NCBI GenBank assembly: GCA_017608295.1
Contig: JAFCGF010000053.1
Location: 1 to 12,915, forward strand
Length of the DNA: 12,915 nt
Direction of reading: 5' to 3'
From: Candidatus Woesearchaeota archaeon
Lineage (GTDB): Archaea; Nanoarchaeota; Nanoarchaeia; Woesearchaeales; JAGVZT01
The notes beneath the pieces were generated by a model. That model saw nothing but the letters and a program-made list of their open reading frames with translations. It made no database searches and was not told the DNA's origin. Positions 1 to 12,401 of the stretch are shown here, piece after piece; the first letter of the stretch is position 1; the number at the start of each line of letters is the position of its first letter. The translations under genes were made by a program, and so were the position numbers.

Positions 1-494
1 TTCTGGATCTTATAGGTTTTCTGTACCCGCCAGTCGGGTGTATAGATCCGGACCAGGTAAACACCCCTTACAAAACCCGACATATCGAATGTTACGATCT
101 CTCCGGGTGTCACATAATAGAGTTCCCGGATCATGTGTTTACGGCCCGACATATCCATGATCTCAACATTCAGATCGATCGGATCGGTCAGATCAAACCG
201 GATATTAAGGAATTCCGAAACCGGGTTTGGATACGCTGTAATAGACCAATCCAATCCGGTTTCTTTAATACTTGTCCCAATATCATACGGCTGCTGAAAT
301 CCCTGTGTCAGGGTCAGGCTTGCCGTTTTCAGAGTAGTCACAGCAATCTCGCCAATTGTAGCTGACAGCGTATATCCTCCAGCTGAGAAGTAACTTCCAC
401 CTGAGGATACAACGGTGGGAGTCAGTTTCTGTGCCACAACCTGAACTGACAGGACCGCAAATATGAGAATGAAGAAAAATGCTTTTGTTTTCAT
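1..494 (-). CDS. Small T9SS type A sorting-domain protein, copy A (3' end cut by window edge)
   Basis: Predicted secreted protein carrying a type 9 secretion signal. ATG is at 494-492; 164 whole codons are visible, ending in ...YKIQ, plus two bases of the next Lys codon. By comparison with copy B only a final Lys-Phe and the stop are missing, giving 166 aa. Residues 1-22 form a signal peptide (MKTKAFFF..., ending VVAQ). Residues 25-70 are a small Gly/Ser/Thr-rich beta domain (SSGGSYFSAGGYTLSATIGE, then LTLTQGFQQPY). Residues about 83-166 are the sorting domain, with YPNPVSEFLNI near its start and RGVYLVRIYTPDW before a basic end. In this family the sorting domain directs passage through the T9SS and is normally removed at the surface. 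The gene starts 18 bp after giant A stops, with no terminator between, so the two are probably co-transcribed. The AUG has no clear Shine-Dalgarno, which is usual in Bacteroidota. The biochemical role is unknown. Confidence 0.9.
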   Translation of the reverse strand, partial: MKTKAFFFILIFAVLSVQVVAQKLTPTVVSSGGSYFSAGGYTLSATIGEIAVTTLKTASLTLTQGFQQPYDIGTSIKETGLDWSITAYPNPVSEFLNIRFDLTDPIDLNVEIMDMSGRKHMIRELYYVTPGEIVTFDMSGFVRGVYLVRIYTPDWRVQKTYKIQ

Positions 495-512
495 AAGGCT
501 GATTTTAATATT

Positions 513-4574
<4,062 letters not shown>

Positions 4575-4672
4575 AGCATTAGTTTTTGATAAATGGTTTT
4601 ATAATGATCTTTCTTGATTTTTTTTGGAAATACAAGTTACACTTTTTTGAGAAATGTGACATTACTACATCA
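4575..4672 (-). promoter_or_regulatory. Conserved leader and probable promoter region of giant A
   Basis: The 98 bp upstream of the giant A start match those upstream of giant B (11600-11697) with four substitutions and no indels. The match includes an identical 49-bp core (4624-4672 and 11649-11697). Conservation drops beyond it, so promoter and 5' leader probably lie here. On the minus strand the core contains TGTAACTTG, which resembles the Bacteroidota -7 box TAnnTTTG with one base missing; no exact match was found, so the transcription start is not assigned. Identity from duplication alone cannot be excluded. Confidence 0.45.
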
Positions 4673-4779
4673 GAGGTTATACTGGATTCAGGGATTAATT
4701 GTTTCAATTATAGAGAGATGTTCATGGACAGAAAGGGGATGTTTGTCAAAATGAATTAAGGAATGGTTATTCCACCTCC

Positions 4780-4795
4780 TCCGCCAGCCGGCGGA
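4780..4795. repeat. Short REP-like palindrome
   Basis: TCCGCC and GGCGGA form a perfect 6-bp stem around a 4-base loop. Related but imperfect versions occur near 5100-5113 and 12049-12062 (CCGCCAACCGGCAGA), which suggests a dispersed family of small palindromes. Confidence 0.55.
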
Positions 4796-4928
4796 TATGG
4801 TGGACACGGTGGTTTATTGAGTTAAGAAGGATTGACTTGCTGGTAGAAATAAGGCGGGCGACAGTGGGTAATCTCTTGCGTTCTCAAGTTTCGGTTGGAA
4901 TTTTTTATCCGTCGGACGGAATTGATTT

Positions 4929-5136
4929 CCGTCTAGCGGCTCCAAGTCCGCTTGACGGGTACTAAGACATTAATCTGTGTAACACGTCACAATAACCGTA
5001 AAACAATGTAGGGCGACTTTCCAAGTCGCCAAATAGTCGACTCTGAAGACCTGCAGGCAGGGGTCGACCTACATTTTTCGGTCTGGTTAATTCTTCTATC
5101 CGCCAACCGGCAGACAGAAATATAAGTTCTTAACTG
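4929..5136. repeat. Intergenic repeat, copy 1 (hairpin cluster)
   Basis: About 208 bp nearly identical to 11879-12085. It contains a hairpin at 4929-4958 (CCGTC-T-AGCGG against CCGCT-T-GACGG, 8-base loop) and a nested element at 5005-5075. In the nested element AATGTAGG pairs with CCTACATT, and inside it are a GGCGACT/AGTCGCC hairpin, a GTCGAC pair and a CCTGCAGG palindrome. It was probably copied with the cassette; its folding suggests REP or non-autonomous element ancestry. No coding potential is supported. Confidence 0.7.
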
Positions 5137-5141
5137 TTTGT

Positions 5142-5188
5142 GTAACAAGTAACAAGTAACGCCTGCCTGACGGCAGTCAGGAGTAACA
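5142..5188. repeat. Heptamer (GTAACAA) tandem repeat interrupted by a 22-bp palindromic element
   Basis: GTAACAA repeats about 2.7 times at 5142-5160. A palindromic piece follows at 5161-5182, in which CCTGAC...GTCAGG can pair, and then GTAACAA resumes at 5183. The order looks like a small palindrome inserted into an existing heptamer array. Confidence 0.6.
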
Positions 5189-5218
5189 AGGACCCAGTAC
5201 CAATTAACCATTAACTAA

Positions 5219-5261
5219 ATATTTAAAAAAGCCTGTTTTGAGAACAGGCTTTTTTAAATAT
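5219..5261 (-). terminator. Strong intrinsic terminator after small gene B
   Basis: A perfect 19-bp stem (5219-5237 with 5243-5261) encloses the loop TTGAG. The G+C core is GCCTGTT/AACAGGC with flanking A6 and T6 runs, so it can act in both directions. It begins 8 bp after the small B stop and closes the giant B - small B unit. Confidence 0.92.
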
Positions 5262-5269
5262 TGGATCCG

Positions 5270-5770
5270 TTAAAACTTCTGGATCTTGTAAGTTTTCTGT
5301 ACACGCCAGTCGGGTGTATAGATCCGGACCAGGTAGACACCCCTGACCAACCCTGACAGATCGAATGTTACGATCTCTCCTGGTGTCACATAATAGAGTT
5401 CCCGGATCATGTGTTTACGGCCCGAGATATCCATGATCTCAACATTCAGATCGATGGGATCGGTCAGATCAAACCGGATATTAAGGAATTCCGAAACCGG
5501 GTTTGGATATGCACTGATTGACCAATCCAGTCCGGTCTCCTTGATTCCCGTACCAATATCATACGGCTGCTGAAATCCCTGTGTCAGGGTCAGGCTTCCT
5601 GATTTCAGTGTAGTAACAGCAATTTCACCAATGGTTGCAGAAAGGGTATACCCTCCGGCAGAGAAGTAGCTACCACCTGAAGAGACAACGGTGGGAGATA
5701 AGGTTTGGGCGGTTAAATTGAATAGAGGAACTGTTATTAAAACTATTAGTGTGAGTATTCGAGTTTTCAT
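5270..5770 (-). CDS. Small T9SS type A sorting-domain protein, copy B
   Basis: Complete 166-aa secreted protein. Residues 1-22 are a signal peptide (MKTRILTLIVLITVPLFNLT, then AQ). Residues 25-70 are the compact beta domain (VVSSGGSYFSAGGYTLSATI, then LTQGFQQPY). Residues about 83-166 are the T9SS sorting domain, with YPNPVSEFLNIRF, the GEIVTFDLSG strand, RGVYLVRI and the basic end KTYKIQKF. It lies 33 bp downstream of giant B and is followed at once by a strong terminator, so it is the last gene of a two-gene unit. Mature sequence is nearly the same as copies A and C, but the signal peptide differs. No enzymatic motif is visible. A surface-anchored partner or cap for the fibre is possible; this is inference from linkage only. 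Confidence 0.93.
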   Translation of the reverse strand: MKTRILTLIVLITVPLFNLTAQTLSPTVVSSGGSYFSAGGYTLSATIGEIAVTTLKSGSLTLTQGFQQPYDIGTGIKETGLDWSISAYPNPVSEFLNIRFDLTDPIDLNVEIMDISGRKHMIRELYYVTPGEIVTFDLSGLVRGVYLVRIYTPDWRVQKTYKIQKF

Positions 5771-5803
5771 TTTCTAAATGTTTTCCTGATTATTATTACA
5801 ATC

Positions 5804-8800
5804 TTACTTTATTCCCTCAATTTTATCAATTTTACTCTCCAGGTAATCGATTCGTTCCTGTTGTTCCTGAATTGCTTTAATCAGAATTGGTATCATTTCA
5901 ACATATTTCACTCCTTTATAATGTATTTCTCCAGCTTCTTCACCAGTATCAGGATCAATTTTGCCAGGATGAATTCCTTCTATTACAAGATCCGGAAAGA
6001 TTTTTTCCAGTTCCTGTGCAACCACACCATATTGCCTGCCTGATGGAAGATTCATTCCTTTGAATTCACTGCTCGTTTTATGTAAATATGTTTTAGCCTT
6101 TACTTTCATCAATTGTGGGAGGACATCATCCAACGCTTTAATATCTTTCTTGAATTTAATATCAGAAACGTCATAAAGGGTTCCTGTATAGGCCATATCA
6201 CCTGAGGCATACACGCCATAGGTAGCTCCAGAGCCATATACTCCATAATTAGAAGTACCCCCGCTAGCATATCCATGAACACCATACCTGGTACCAGTTC
6301 CTGTAACAGTTGATCTTCCTTCAACACCCTTGTATCCACCAAATCCACTTACCCCAACACCCCAACCTGTGGTATTCTGTTCATGTCTCCCGAGTACTGC
6401 CGGATAATCATTGTTTGTAGTACTTCCATCATAGGAATAAAATTTGGCAATAGTAGCACTTGGATTGGCATTAATACCAATATTCCCGTCGATTCTATGG
6501 TTTGTTCCTGTAGCATATAATCCATAACTATTGGGTCCATCGTCAACATAAAGACTTGCATTAACTACAGGGTTGGTATTTATTCCAACATTGGCATTGA
6601 ATCTCAATTCATCATTTAAAAAATCTCCATATATAAGGGCATTTCCTGCATTATCCGTTCCATTCCAATAGATTGATTCAATGATGAGTTTATTGTTTCC
6701 ACTTTCACGGTATCCGGCACCATGTCCAAGGAATACATTCTTATATCCTGTTGAAGTGCTTCCGGCTGATTCACCGAGGTAAACATTATCATATCCTGAA
6801 ACATTGGACCGTCCGGCTTCATTTCCAATAAAGGTATTTCCACCAGCACCTGAAGCGGTAAAGTGTCCTGCCCAGTAACCCATAAAAACCTGGCCCTGTG
6901 AAGAAATATTGGAATACCCCGCGCCATAACCAATGATCGTATTGAAGCCTGCTGTGGTATTTGCCTGACCGGCTTCATTACCAATGAATGTATTGTAATT
7001 TCCTGTTGTCAGTGAATGTCCGCTAAAGTTTCCAACCAGAGTATTATAATCTCCATCTCTGATGCTGTAGCCACTCTCATTGCCAATAAATACATTATAG
7101 GATCCTGTAGTTTGTCCTGATGTTCCATAACCAGCTTTAAACCCAATTGAAACATTCTTTTCTCCCGTCGTATTATAATTACCACTTTCGTATCCGAGGA
7201 ATGCATTATAAGATCCTGTAGTAGTCCAGCCTCCACTGGAAGTACCAATAAAAACATTGAAATCAGTTAAATTAGAAACACCAGCCTGGTAACCAAGAAA
7301 GACATTTCTGTCCCCACTTACGTTGCTATAGCCTGCCCAGTTTCCAATGAAAACATTATCATAGCCATCCTGGTTATTATACCCTGTATAATATCCCTGC
7401 ATGATATTCCAGCTACCCGAAGTATTTGATCTCCCACTTGAATATCCCGTAAACAGATTGGCAAAACCATTCACGTTATTCAACCCACTTTCATGTCCTA
7501 CAAAAACATTTGATGAACCGGTTGTATTGCTGCTTCCTGCCAGATTCCCAACGAATACATTTGAAAGGCCTGAAGTGTTTGCCGAGCCAGAAGAATTTCC
7601 AAGAAATGTGTTTCTGGAACCGGTCGTATTGATCTTCCCACTCTCTGTCCCGATAAACACATTGTTTGATCCCGATGCATATTGACCATCATAAACTGTT
7701 GATCCGGCGTTATATCCCATGTAGACATTATTGGTACCTGTTTGGTTATACCATCCCGAGCGATAACCAAGAAAAACATTTCCGGAAGCATTGTTTTTCA
7801 CTCCTGCCTGGAAGCCAAGAAATACATTACCCTGGCCGACCTGGTTATCATAACCACTCCAGTTTCCGATAATTACATTATCGTCACCGGATGTATTTGC
7901 ACGGCCAGCGAAATATCCCATAAATATGTTGTAGGCTCCAGTTCTGTTACTATACCCTGTTTGATACCCAATAAAGGTATTATAAGCACCCTGAATCCCC
8001 GATGCCCCACCAAACGTATTAAAATACCCTGCGCTGTCACCGATAAACACATTGTAATTGGCATTATTCCAATAACCGGCCATCTTACCAATAATTACAT
8101 TACTCTGGCCACTAACATTAGAGTAGGCTGCCAAATTTCCAATAAACACATTGGATTTCCCTGCTTGATTGTTATATCCGCTCTTGTATCCAAGGAATGT
8201 ATTCAATTCGCCAGTTGTATTTCTGTACCCGCTGTAACTACCAATATATACGTTATCTACGCCCGAGCTCTTTATTGTATTATCACCATATCCGGCATAG
8301 AATCCAAGGTATGTATTTCCTGTTCCTGTGGTGTTATTATAACCGCTTTTATAACCCATGAATGAGTTGTAACTAGCATCATTGAAAAACCCAGTCTGGT
8401 AACCTGCAAATGAGTTTCCAAATCCTGCCTCATTACTCTTCCCTGATTGGTAACCAATATAAACGTTTCCAAAACCACCGACGGTATTATATCCACTTTC
8501 GTTTCCGATGAACACATTATTATTTGCCCCAACATTTGAAAAACCTGACATATTACCCATGAAGATGTTATTCGATCCGGTGATATTGGATTTACCGGCC
8601 TGGTATCCATAAAATGTATTCCGGTAACCACCGACGGTAAGTATTCCACTTTCATGCCCGATGAAGTAGTTCTCTTTGGTAAGGTGCAACAGGGAAACTG
8701 TCGAACCTTTCTTTGATGGGGTAAACCCCCCTACAGCAAATCCTCCCTTTGTTCCCTTACCGGTAATGGTTTCATCGATATAGATCCTCACACTATCCGG

Positions 8801-11599
8801 AGTAACCCGCAAGTATTCCTGGGTTAGTCCTTTGGTGGCAGGAGTAAATCCACCCACTGCAAATCCACCTTTGGTTCCTTTTAGCGCAGCTTCTTCATTG
8901 ATAAAAATCCTTACACTATCCTCATAGACTGCAAACACAGTTTGCCCATCCTTTCTCTTTACTTCAAAGAGAGGATCTTCTGGTAATCCACTCATATTAC
9001 CCATCACCTCAAGACGGCTTCCAGGAGTTTCTGTACCTACACCAACATTCCCGTCATTGTAGAAAATTGTACCACCACTCAGGCTCCAGGGATTACTATC
9101 ATCCATATAGCCGGATAGATCTACTGTAGTCCCATCATTGGTAAGACCAAGAGTGTTGCTAGTTAAAGTTAGGCTTTGGAATTCATTCGTCGGATCAAAA
9201 TCCGCATCATTGACAAGTGAGGTTAGATTTACCGGAAGTGTTCCTCCCGCATCTGTAATCTGAAGGGTGGTCCCTGAAAGAAGGGCTCCTGTATTCAGTT
9301 CGTTTGCAGGATCCGGATCGGCATCATCTACCAGGGATACCAGATCTACCGGAATCGTCCCACCTGCATCTGTTATCTGAAGGGTAGTTCCGGACAGAAC
9401 AGCTCCTGTGTTCAACTCGTTCGCTGGGTCGGCATCTGCATCATTTACATTATCTGGTAAAGTTACCTGATTCCCGTTTTCAATACTTAACAGATTACCG
9501 GCAATGGTCAACTGCTGATCATCTGTATTATCCAGGTAGCCTGAAATATCAACAGGTGTTGCATCACTACTCAAGCTCAAGGTATTTCCTGATAATGACA
9601 GGTCTTGAATCTCGTTGCCGGAATCAGAATCAGCATCGTTGACCAGTGGGGTGAGATCAACTGATTTTGTCCCACCTGCATCGGTTATCTGTAGAGAGTT
9701 GCCTGCAAGAACTACATTCGAAATCAACTCATTCGTTATATCGTTATCTGCATCATTGACCAATGATGCCAGCTCTACCGGAATCATCCCACCTGCATCC
9801 GTTATCTGCAGTGTTGTACCTGAAAGTATAGCTCCAGTATTCAGCTCATTGGTTGGATCGGGATCAGCATCTGTCAATGATCCCATGTTTGCAGTTAAGG
9901 TTCCTGCTGCATCAGTTAATTCAAGTACTGATCCGTTAAGTACCAGTGTAGTGTTTAGTTCATTTGCTGCATTTGCGTCCGCATCATCACCATACAGTGA
10001 AAGATCAACGAATCCACCTCCACCTGAGATCGATAGTACATCACCTGACATGATCAGTGATTGAGCATCTGTGTTATCTCTATAAACGGATAGATCAATA
10101 TTATTTACACCATTATCTATTGTAAGGATATCTCCTGACAGATTCAGGTCCTGATCATCTGATGCAGGGTCTCCCGGATCCCCTTTATCTCCCTTGAGTC
10201 CCTGAGGTCCGATCGGGCCCTGGTCTCCCTGAATACCCTGGATTCCCTGAGCTCCTTCCGGTCCCTGTGCTCCCTGTATTCCCTGGATTCCTTGCGGTCC
10301 GGTATCTCCCTGTACTCCCTGGATCCCCTGTGGACCTGTTAATCCCTGTGGTCCTTCTTCTCCCAGGCAATCCTGTGCATTCCATAATCCATCACTATTA
10401 ACATCTTCTATAGGATCATCTACTCCATCACCATTCAGGTCCCAGCAATCGATCCCTTTCGGACCTTCTACTCCCTGGGGACCTGTATCACCCTGAGGCC
10501 CCTGTGGTCCGGTGGCACCCGTTGCACCGATTGGTCCCTGCGGTCCGGTATCTCCCGTATCACCTTTTGGGCCATCCAATCCTATGGGGCCCTGTGGACC
10601 CTCTGGCCCTGCCGGCGCTTCAAATTCTATCCAGTTAACCAGGTCAAGGTAGGGCTGTGTGTTAGATGTATAAGGTGGTGTACCCTGGAATATCCACATT
10701 GAATTGATCAATGGATCACCTGAAGAACGGTCAAACACATAATCCCCTTCGTTCACCACTATACCGCTGAACCAGTCACCCCGGTTCGTGAGTCCTGTTC
10801 CCGGGTCTCCCTTATCACCCTTGACTCCCTGGATACCCTGCGGACCTGTAGCTCCGGAATCTCCCTGGTCTCCCTTATCACCCTTAGTGCCTTGCGGACC
10901 GGTATCTCCTGTCGCTCCAATTGGTCCCTGGTCTCCCTGTGGGCCGTCAGGGCCTGTAGCTCCCTGTAATCCTTGAACTCCCTGTATCCCCTGGTCTCCT
11001 TCAGGACCTTTACAGTCGAGTGTATTCCAAAATCCATCACTATTAATATCTTCTTCCGGATCATTCACACCGTCGCCATCCAGATCCCAGCAATCTGTAC
11101 CATTGGGGCCCTGTGGACCATCCGGTCCGGTTAATCCCTGGAGACCCTGGATACCTTGCGGTCCCTGTGCTCCCTGTGGTCCTTCATTTCCTGCTTCTGC
11201 AAACAGGGCAAATGGAACAGATAGCAACTCTGATGTTCCCATTGGCACGAAACCGCTACCCAGATCGATCTCCACACCCAGGTAGTGTGCTCCGGTACTC
11301 CAGTCGACATCACTGAAAGTTGCCGCAGATCCTGATCCTGGCGTTGCGGTTACATCACCGATCTTCAGGGTAAATAGCCCAAACTCATTGGTGGTCACCG
11401 AATGGGTCTCTTCCCAAACGAGAGGACCGGTCTCATTGCCGGACCGTATACCGATCTTTACATCGATCGTTTCGGAGGCAAGTAATGATCCGTCCGTATC
11501 CCGGGCAACCGCCTGGTAATTAAATCCCTGTGGCGCCTGGGAGAGAAGTGTGAGTAGTGAACAGTGAACTGTGAACAGAATTAGTAGAAGTCGTTTCAT
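5804..11599 (-). CDS. Giant B: secreted collagen-like, tail-fibre-like surface protein with C-terminal S74 chaperone
   Basis: 1931-aa paralogue of giant A with the same order of parts. Signal peptide 1-20 ([20 protein letters not shown]); N-terminal beta domain 21-138, differing from giant A at nine positions; Gly-X-Y runs about 139-168, 197-270, 330-383 and 412-479; aromatic insert 271-329 ([27 protein letters not shown]); two Asp/Asn loops flanked by Cys (170-196, 385-411), against one in A; ten D/N-linked beta repeats 481-834; linker with NVGVGT (851-856) and two [11 protein letters not shown] motifs; 38 head-like repeats 977-1634; ALIYGDF and YGVYG modules; S74 chaperone 1812-1931 with Ser1812-Asp1813 and Lys1817. 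Predicted role: trimeric, self-processed surface fibre, ligand unknown. Most of the extra length over A is in the head-like array. No T9SS sorting domain is present. Small gene B follows after 33 bp. The start is supported by the signal peptide and a leader shared with giant A. Confidence 0.93.
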   Translation of the reverse strand: MKRLLLILFTVHCSLLTLLSQAPQGFNYQAVARDTDGSLLASETIDVKIGIRSGNETGPLVWEETHSVTTNEFGLFTLKIGDVTATPGSGSAATFSDVDWSTGAHYLGVEIDLGSGFVPMGTSELLSVPFALFAEAGNEGPQGAQGPQGIQGLQGLTGPDGPQGPNGTDCWDLDGDGVNDPEEDINSDGFWNTLDCKGPEGDQGIQGVQGLQGATGPDGPQGDQGPIGATGDTGPQGTKGDKGDQGDSGATGPQGIQGVKGDKGDPGTGLTNRGDWFSGIVVNEGDYVFDRSSGDPLINSMWIFQGTPPYTSNTQPYLDLVNWIEFEAPAGPEGPQGPIGLDGPKGDTGDTGPQGPIGATGATGPQGPQGDTGPQGVEGPKGIDCWDLNGDGVDDPIEDVNSDGLWNAQDCLGEEGPQGLTGPQGIQGVQGDTGPQGIQGIQGAQGPEGAQGIQGIQGDQGPIGPQGLKGDKGDPGDPASDDQDLNLSGDILTIDNGVNNIDLSVYRDNTDAQSLIMSGDVLSISGGGGFVDLSLYGDDADANAANELNTTLVLNGSVLELTDAAGTLTANMGSLTDADPDPTNELNTGAILSGTTLQITDAGGMIPVELASLVNDADNDITNELISNVVLAGNSLQITDAGGTKSVDLTPLVNDADSDSGNEIQDLSLSGNTLSLSSDATPVDISGYLDNTDDQQLTIAGNLLSIENGNQVTLPDNVNDADADPANELNTGAVLSGTTLQITDAGGTIPVDLVSLVDDADPDPANELNTGALLSGTTLQITDAGGTLPVNLTSLVNDADFDPTNEFQSLTLTSNTLGLTNDGTTVDLSGYMDDSNPWSLSGGTIFYNDGNVGVGTETPGSRLEVMGNMSGLPEDPLFEVKRKDGQTVFAVYEDSVRIFINEEAALKGTKGGFAVGGFTPATKGLTQEYLRVTPDSVRIYIDETITGKGTKGGFAVGGFTPSKKGSTVSLLHLTKENYFIGHESGILTVGGYRNTFYGYQAGKSNITGSNNIFMGNMSGFSNVGANNNVFIGNESGYNTVGGFGNVYIGYQSGKSNEAGFGNSFAGYQTGFFNDASYNSFMGYKSGYNNTTGTGNTYLGFYAGYGDNTIKSSGVDNVYIGSYSGYRNTTGELNTFLGYKSGYNNQAGKSNVFIGNLAAYSNVSGQSNVIIGKMAGYWNNANYNVFIGDSAGYFNTFGGASGIQGAYNTFIGYQTGYSNRTGAYNIFMGYFAGRANTSGDDNVIIGNWSGYDNQVGQGNVFLGFQAGVKNNASGNVFLGYRSGWYNQTGTNNVYMGYNAGSTVYDGQYASGSNNVFIGTESGKINTTGSRNTFLGNSSGSANTSGLSNVFVGNLAGSSNTTGSSNVFVGHESGLNNVNGFANLFTGYSSGRSNTSGSWNIMQGYYTGYNNQDGYDNVFIGNWAGYSNVSGDRNVFLGYQAGVSNLTDFNVFIGTSSGGWTTTGSYNAFLGYESGNYNTTGEKNVSIGFKAGYGTSGQTTGSYNVFIGNESGYSIRDGDYNTLVGNFSGHSLTTGNYNTFIGNEAGQANTTAGFNTIIGYGAGYSNISSQGQVFMGYWAGHFTASGAGGNTFIGNEAGRSNVSGYDNVYLGESAGSTSTGYKNVFLGHGAGYRESGNNKLIIESIYWNGTDNAGNALIYGDFLNDELRFNANVGINTNPVVNASLYVDDGPNSYGLYATGTNHRIDGNIGINANPSATIAKFYSYDGSTTNNDYPAVLGRHEQNTTGWGVGVSGFGGYKGVEGRSTVTGTGTRYGVHGYASGGTSNYGVYGSGATYGVYASGDMAYTGTLYDVSDIKFKKDIKALDDVLPQLMKVKAKTYLHKTSSEFKGMNLPSGRQYGVVAQELEKIFPDLVIEGIHPGKIDPDTGEEAGEIHYKGVKYVEMIPILIKAIQEQQERIDYLESKIDKIEGIK
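5807..6166 (-). other. S74 self-cleaving intramolecular chaperone domain of giant B
   Basis: The last 120 residues of giant [10 protein letters not shown] keeps the Ser-Asp pair and a Lys at +5. [16 protein letters not shown] and [20 protein letters not shown] are family blocks, and the end is a coiled coil ([13 protein letters not shown]). It is clearly more diverged from giant A's copy (about half the residues by eye) than the N-terminal domains are from each other. Confidence 0.85.
6698..8671 (-). repeat. Head-like beta-roll repeat array in giant B (38 units)
   Basis: Residues about 977-1634 of giant B. I count 38 units, mostly 17 residues ([17 protein letters not shown] type), with a few longer ones of 20-24 residues where the loop is extended (for example the [11 protein letters not shown] and [11 protein letters not shown] loops). 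Gly-x-x-x-Gly and Asn ladder positions are kept throughout. The array accounts for most of the size difference from giant A. Confidence 0.82.
9098..10159 (-). repeat. D/N-linked beta-repeat array in giant B (10 units)
   Basis: Residues about 481-834 of giant B. Ten units as in giant A, linked by DADxDPxNELN or DNTDxQ motifs, but the order of unit types differs. One unit ([20 protein letters not shown]) is shorter and close to the form common in other Bacteroidota surface proteins. Confidence 0.8.
10163..11185 (-). repeat. Collagen-like Gly-X-Y segments of giant B with calcium-loop and carbohydrate-binding-like inserts
   Basis: Four Gly-X-Y runs (residues about 139-168, 197-270, 330-383, 412-479). 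They are separated by two loops of the form CWDLxGDGVxDPxEDxNSDGxW followed by a second Cys, and by the aromatic insert 271-329 (10613-10789). The loops resemble dockerin or thrombospondin type 3 calcium loops in their DxDGDG spacing; calcium binding is inferred. The many GGTCC/CCTGT-like repeats at DNA level could allow slippage or recombination. Confidence 0.78.
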
Positions 11600-11697
11600 A
11601 GCATTAGTTTTTGATAAATGGTTTTATACTGATTTTTATTGATTTTTATTGGAAATACAAGTTACACTTTTTTGAGAAATGTGACATTACTACATCA
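11600..11697 (-). promoter_or_regulatory. Conserved leader and probable promoter region of giant B
   Basis: Counterpart of the region upstream of giant A: 98 bp with four substitutions, including the identical 49-bp core at 11649-11697. Reading toward the gene, the leader ends ATGCTATGAAA, so an out-of-frame ATG starts five bases before the real start and its TGA stop overlaps it. Both giants share this feature. Promoter boxes cannot be assigned with certainty. Confidence 0.45.
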
Positions 11698-11772
11698 AAG
11701 ATTATACTGGATTTAAGTAGTAATTGTTTCATTCATAGATAGATGTTTATATACAGAAATGAGGCATTTATC

Positions 11773-11801
11773 AAAAAAAAGGAGGAAATGTTAATCCTCC
11801 T
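11773..11801 (-). terminator. Terminator-like hairpin upstream of giant B
   Basis: Read on the minus strand, AGGAGGA (11801-11795) pairs with TCCTCCT (11786-11780) across an 8-base loop and runs into a T tract (to 11773). This fits an intrinsic terminator that would stop read-through from the small C unit before giant B's leader. A second hairpin at 11795-11820 (TCCTCC with GGAGGA) uses the same central bases and cannot form at the same time. Confidence 0.5.
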
Positions 11802-11878
11802 ACGCCATGGCTTCGGAGGACACGGTGGTTAATGGTTATTGAGTTAGTGAGTTAAGAAGGATCAACTGGTAGAAATAT

Positions 11879-12085
11879 CCGTCCAGCGGCTCCAAGTCCG
11901 CTTGACGGTTATTAAGGCATTAATCTGTGTAACACGTCACAATAACCGTAAAACAATGTAGGGCGACTTTCCAAGTCGCCAAATAGTCGACTCAGGAGAC
12001 CTGCAGGCAGGGTCGACCTACATTTTCCGGTCCGGTTAATTCTTCTATCCGCCAACCGGCAGATGGAAATGTAAGTTCTTAACTG
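11879..12085. repeat. Intergenic repeat, copy 2 (hairpin cluster)
   Basis: Matches 4929-5136 along its whole length with scattered substitutions and one G fewer. It contains the CCGTC-C-AGCGG hairpin (11879-11908) and the nested AATGTAGG...CCTACATT element (11955-12024) with its GGCGACT/AGTCGCC inner stem. It supports tandem duplication of the whole cassette. Confidence 0.7.
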
Positions 12086-12166
12086 CATCAACCATTAACT
12101 TTTAACCTACGGGTTGTGCGGTTTACACATTTTGATTACCTGTTTATCTTGGAAAAGAAATCATGA

Positions 12167-12248
12167 AAAGCCTGAAAGGCTTTGATCTAACAGCACAGGG
12201 CATCGCCCTGTGTATTAGTGTAATAAAAAATATAAGCCCTGCAAGGGC
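12167..12248. repeat. Cluster of three short hairpins (REP-like)
   Basis: AAAGCCT/AGGCTTT (12167-12183), CACAGGGC/GCCCTGTG (12194-12212) and GCCCT/AGGGC (12236-12248) lie in a row. GGGCATCGCCC and GCCCTGCAAGGGC-type palindromes recur in many Bacteroidota genomes, so this is probably a dispersed repeat. It is absent from the matching region upstream of giant A. Confidence 0.55.
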
Positions 12249-12350
12249 ATAATACAAATTCAATGAAATTCAAAATTGATTTATCTTATTCGAATGGATT
12301 GTCCCAACAATAACCAGAAAATTAAACCGAACAACGCATTTTTAACTAAA

Positions 12351-12391
12351 TATATAAAAAAGCCTGTTTTGAGAACAGGCTTTTTTATATA
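12351..12391 (-). terminator. Strong intrinsic terminator after small gene C
   Basis: A perfect 18-bp stem (12351-12368 with 12374-12391) encloses the loop TTGAG. The GCCTGTT/AACAGGC core and A6/T6 runs are the same as in the terminator after small gene B. The outer arms differ (TATAT/ATATA here against ATATTT/AAATAT there) yet pair perfectly in both. It starts 10 bp after the small C stop. Confidence 0.92.
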
Positions 12392-12401
12392 ATGGGATCC
12401 G

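Larger units (their letters stand above)
4673..5218. other. Gene-free intergenic region with palindromic repeats
   Basis: No convincing gene on either strand. It holds a 5-bp-stem hairpin (4760-4773), a 6-bp-stem palindrome (4780-4795), a TCCGTC/GACGGA palindrome (4908-4920), the 208-bp shared repeat (4929-5136) and a heptamer array (5142-5160) followed by a palindrome and an array remnant. About 76 bp (4852-4927) is absent from the homologous region upstream of giant B, so it is an insertion here or a deletion there. Confidence 0.7.
11698..12350. other. Gene-free intergenic region upstream of giant B
   Basis: No supported gene on either strand. It holds a terminator-like hairpin with a competing hairpin (11773-11820), the shared 207-bp repeat (11879-12085) and three small hairpins (12167-12248). 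Only AT-rich sequence without visible structure lies at about 12086-12166 and 12249-12350. Confidence 0.7.

Noticed and set aside
4929..5136. Insertion sequence or att site
   Set aside because: No transposase or integrase frame lies nearby, and the matching copy at 11879-12085 occupies the equivalent place in the next unit, so cassette duplication explains it.
4987..5211. 74-aa minus-strand frame in the intergenic region
   Set aside because: It runs through palindromic repeats and the heptamer array. The composition is typical of translated hairpins (many Cys, Arg and Trp), and no equivalent frame is called at the homologous repeat upstream of giant B.
7742..8365. 207-aa plus-strand frame opposite the head-like array of giant B
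   Set aside because: It follows the periodicity of the antisense repeat codons and has no recognisable domain or upstream signal.
6698..8671. CRISPR-like regular repeats
   Set aside because: The 51-bp periodicity is coding, with diverged units in one continuous frame and no identical repeats separated by unique spacers.
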